9,308 nucleotides of DNA from Legionellales bacterium (GTDB lineage: Bacteria; Pseudomonadota; Gammaproteobacteria; Berkiellales; Berkiellaceae), in contig JAHFQF010000086.1 in NCBI GenBank assembly GCA_023266435.1, forward strand, positions 1 through 9,308, written 5' to 3'. The number at the start of each line of letters is the position of its first letter. Positions within the stretch are counted from its first letter, which is position 1. Under the pieces are notes generated by a model, which saw only the letters and a list, made by a program, of their open reading frames with translations, ran no database searches and was not told the origin of the DNA. The position numbers and the translations under genes are program-made. This document shows, one piece after another, positions 7,285-9,308 of this stretch.

Positions 7285-7611
7285 AACCCTCTCCGTTGTA
7301 TTTTAGATATCGCTAATGCACAAATTAACATAATCCCAGCTCAAAGTTCTTGTTTGGGACAAGAAGCGGCTTAGCAACGTGTCCGTTTGATTGGCAGCAC
7401 AATGTGGCTAAAGTTTTCTGCAGAACCGTAGCTTCCAAAGGTTATAATAAGTCATCAATAATAACAAATCGATACGCAATCAGAATAAGATGATTGAGGT
7501 CTTTCACTACCTTACCATAAACAGATACAATATTTTTTGAATAGCGTTACTCAATACCATAGTGCTTAGTTAGTACTATCTGTTTTTTAATACTCAAGGA
7601 TGAGGTACATG
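7285..7611. promoter_or_regulatory. Divergent ygaP/catalase intergenic region with palindromes, no gene seen
   Basis: This 327-bp stretch must hold both promoters. It contains a perfect 7-bp inverted repeat TTCTTGT-TTGGG-ACAAGAA (7347-7365), a 10-bp palindrome TTCTGCAGAA (7416-7425), and ATAGT/ACTAT arms (7559-7563, 7575-7579) around an 8-bp palindrome TAGTACTA (7571-7578). The last group lies 33-53 bp before the catalase start and could be an operator. I could not find a convincing sigma-70 promoter pair or a full OxyR site. A frame open from 7329 to a TGA at 7493 has no ATG and no ribosome site. Confidence 0.4.
7602..7605 (+). promoter_or_regulatory. Ribosome binding site deciding the catalase start
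   Basis: GAGG at 7602-7605 (in a longer AAGGATGAGG) lies 6 nt before the ATG at 7612 and 3 nt before the ATG at 7609. It overlaps the upstream ATG at 7600, which has no usable site of its own. The start at 7612 is therefore preferred. Confidence 0.6.
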
Positions 7612-9069
7612 ATGAAAGATAAGCCTAAACTGACAACTGCTGCTGGTGCGCCTGTTGCTGACAATCAAAACGTGATGACAGCAGGTCCTAGAGGGCCTCA
7701 ACTGTTACAAGATGTATGGTTTTTAGAGAAGCTCGCACATTTCGATCGAGAAGTCATCCCAGAGCGTCGTATGCATGCAAAAGGCAGTGGCGCTTATGGT
7801 ACCTTTACCGTGACTCAGGATATTACCCGATACACGCGTGCTAAAATTTTTGCTTCTATTGGAAAGAAGACTGAGCTATTTGTACGTTTCAGTACAGTTG
7901 CTGGTGAAAGAGGTGCCGCGGATGCGGAAAGAGATATCCGTGGATTTGCAGTCAAGTTTTACACTGAAGAAGGTAATTGGGATTTAGTCGGTAATAATAC
8001 ACCCGTCTTTTTTTTACGTGACCCTTTAAAGTTTCCAGATTTGAATCACGCTGTAAAACGTGACCCCTGCACAAATCTGCGTAGCGCACAAAGTAATTGG
8101 GATTTTTGGACATCATTGCCAGAAGCATTACATCAAATTACCATCGTCATGAGCGATCGTGGTATCCCCGCAACCTATCGTCATATGCATGGGTTTGGTA
8201 GCCATACTTTCAGTTTTATTAGTGCAAAAAACGAGAGATTTTGGGTTAAATTTCACCTTCAATCTCAACAAGGGATTAAAAACCTGACGGATGCAGAATC
8301 AGAAGCGGCGATTGGAAAATGTAGGGAAACGCATCAACGTGATCTCTATGAAAGTATTAAAAAAGGTGACTTTCCGAAGTGGACACTAAGCGTCCAAGTC
8401 ATGCCAGAGGCTGATGCAAGCAAAGTCCGCTATAATCCTTTTGATTTAACAAAGGTTTGGCCACATAAAGATTATCCACTCATTGAAGTCGGTGTCATGG
8501 AATTAAATCGAAATCCTGAAAATTACTTTGTAGAAGTCGAACAGGCTGCTTTTAATCCAGCGAATATAGTACCAGGTATTGGTTTTTCACCAGACAAGAT
8601 GCTACAAGGCCGTTTATTTTCTTATGGTGATGCCCAACGTTATCGATTAGGGGTCAATCATCATCACATCCCAGTCAATGCGCCAGTATGCCCTGTACAC
8701 AGTTATCACAGAGACGGCGCTATGCGAACCGATAAAAATCATGGCTCTACTTTAGGATATGAACCTAACAGTCAAGGAGAGTGGGCTGAGCAACCTGATT
8801 ATCGAGAACCTCCCCTATCACTAGCGGGTGCAGCTGATCATTGGCGTCATCGAGAAGATGAAGATTATTATTCGCAGCCTGGTGCTTTATTTCGACTGAT
8901 GAATGCCGCTCAACAGAAAGTATTATTTGAAAACACAGCGCGATCTCTTGGTGGTGCTTCTCAGGAAGTACAGTTACGTCATATACAACATTGCCTGAAA
9001 GCTGACCCAGCTTACGGCGCAGGCGTTGCCAAGGCGCTGGGGATAACCCTGGATAAAAAGAATGCTTAG
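7612..9069 (+). CDS. katA: Monofunctional haem catalase (small-subunit, clade 3 type)
   Basis: This 485-residue enzyme converts hydrogen peroxide to water and oxygen. All catalase hallmarks are present. The distal catalytic His is His55 in 'ERRMHAKGSGAYG', preceded by 'FDREVIPERR'. The distal Asn lies in 'DLVGNNTPVFFLRD'. The haem-ligand Tyr338 is in the signature 'GRLFSYGDAQRYRLG'. The length and absence of a C-terminal flavodoxin-like domain place it with small-subunit catalases; clade 3 is my judgement from the overall sequence style. No signal peptide is seen, so it is cytoplasmic. It stands alone after ygaP, transcribed in the opposite direction, with a long leader region that may carry peroxide control. 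By eye it is somewhat more GC-rich than sua5, as is ygaP, which could mean a different history, but I have not computed this. Confidence 0.96.
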   Translation: MKDKPKLTTAAGAPVADNQNVMTAGPRGPQLLQDVWFLEKLAHFDREVIPERRMHAKGSGAYGTFTVTQDITRYTRAKIFASIGKKTELFVRFSTVAGERGAADAERDIRGFAVKFYTEEGNWDLVGNNTPVFFLRDPLKFPDLNHAVKRDPCTNLRSAQSNWDFWTSLPEALHQITIVMSDRGIPATYRHMHGFGSHTFSFISAKNERFWVKFHLQSQQGIKNLTDAESEAAIGKCRETHQRDLYESIKKGDFPKWTLSVQVMPEADASKVRYNPFDLTKVWPHKDYPLIEVGVMELNRNPENYFVEVEQAAFNPANIVPGIGFSPDKMLQGRLFSYGDAQRYRLGVNHHHIPVNAPVCPVHSYHRDGAMRTDKNHGSTLGYEPNSQGEWAEQPDYREPPLSLAGAADHWRHREDEDYYSQPGALFRLMNAAQQKVLFENTARSLGGASQEVQLRHIQHCLKADPAYGAGVAKALGITLDKKNA

Positions 9070-9099
9070 TTTCATTCGATAATTGCTTGTGCCTGCTTT

Positions 9100-9154
9100 G
9101 ATTCTAGTATGCAATTTTGGTTAATCACCTCAGCCAATGTTTCATACTAGAGTC
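9100..9154 (+). terminator. Long stem-loop after the catalase gene, possible terminator or repeat end
   Basis: GATTCTAGTATG (9100-9111) pairs with CATACTAGAGTC (9143-9154) over 12 bp with one G-T wobble. The 31-nt loop has its own short arms, TTGG (9117-9120) and CCAA (9134-9137). A modest T-rich stretch, ATTTTAAT, follows. It begins 30 bp after the catalase stop, so it may end that transcript; the long loop also fits an inverted repeat of another kind. Confidence 0.45.
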
Positions 9155-9178
9155 ATTTTAATGAAATTGTAGCAAATA

Positions 9179-9308
9179 TACGCAAGATGCTTCAAAATGC
9201 GTAGTTTATAGCAAAGCGGATTTAGCCAGATGAAGTTTTCCGAACCAAGGAATAGTCGATACTATTGCGAGGTGAGGAAGGCTGCAGAGGGTTAAATTCG
9301 AGCAGCTA
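9179..9308. repeat. Multi-hairpin non-coding block at the right edge, possible dispersed repeat or structured RNA
   Basis: Three stem-loops follow each other. TACGCA (9179-9184) pairs with TGCGTA (9198-9203). An extended stem at 9238-9279 is built around AATAGT-CGAT-ACTATT (9251-9266), with GG/CC and TTCC/GGAA pairs outside it. GCTGC (9281-9285) pairs with GCAGC (9302-9306), with a G-T wobble outside. Short open frames on the minus strand have no start or recognisable product. The block may continue past the window. Repeat status is inferred from structure only. Confidence 0.4.

Noticed and set aside
6926..7306. 126-codon open frame on the plus strand opposite ygaP
   Set aside because: It is antisense to a clear rhodanese gene with a full active site and good ribosome site. 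Its own product is low in recognisable motifs and looks like a codon shadow.
7300..7328. Sigma-70 promoter for ygaP (TTAATT, 17 nt, TAAAAT on the minus strand)
   Set aside because: Transcription would start only about 9 nt before the ATG and would cut into the ribosome site.
7329..7493. Stop-free 54-codon frame between ygaP and the catalase gene, considered as a small gene or pseudogene remnant
   Set aside because: It has no ATG start and no Shine-Dalgarno, and I recognise no family in the translation.
7541..7579. OxyR binding site upstream of the catalase gene
   Set aside because: ATAG and CTAT elements occur, but the ATAG-N7-CTAT-N7-ATAG-N7-CTAT spacing is not met; the only ATAG/CTAT pair near the start is 13 nt apart.
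7600..7611. Catalase start at the first ATG (7600)
   Set aside because: There is no spaced ribosome site before it, and it overlaps the GAGG that serves the ATG at 7612.

Overview
The window looks like chromosomal DNA from an AT-rich gammaproteobacterium. A member of the Legionellales (Legionella/Coxiella relatives) is my best guess, from the base composition, the style of the proteins and the presence of a DAB inorganic-carbon system beside a LysR regulator. The genus is inference and cannot be fixed from the sequence alone. Apart from the edges, the genes are intact and tightly packed.

Layout. (1) Positions 1-167 (+) hold the 3' end of a gene whose C-terminus resembles extended short-chain dehydrogenases of the YeeZ type. 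(2) 187-1041 (-) is a LysR-type regulator. (3) A 157-bp divergent promoter region carries several T-N11-A inverted repeats and a long inverted repeat that includes the lysR start codon. (4) 1199-6655 (+) is a compact four-gene unit: dabB, dabA, a DUF6671-like protein with a C-terminal zinc ribbon, and a full-length Sua5-type threonylcarbamoyl-AMP synthase. The first three overlap by 8 bp and 1 bp; sua5 follows after 9 bp. (5) 6730-7284 (-) is a YgaP-like membrane-anchored rhodanese, convergent with sua5. (6) After a 327-bp gap comes a clade-3-like monofunctional catalase, 7612-9069 (+). (7) The last 239 bp contain no supported gene but several stem-loops, possibly a dispersed repeat cut by the window edge.

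How the genes work together. DabB is a membrane proton-channel-like subunit of the NuoL/MrpA family. DabA is a soluble zinc protein with a beta-carbonic-anhydrase-like site. Together they are known to hydrate CO2 to bicarbonate vectorially, driven by the membrane potential. The divergent LysR gene is the natural candidate regulator. The two downstream genes are unusual for such an operon. Sua5 consumes bicarbonate, with threonine and ATP, to start t6A tRNA modification. The DUF6671-like protein has no known function but is probably translationally coupled to dabA. The idea that this is a bicarbonate-supply and bicarbonate-use cluster is an inference from order and spacing. The ygaP and catalase genes form a separate divergent pair concerned with sulfur transfer and peroxide defence.
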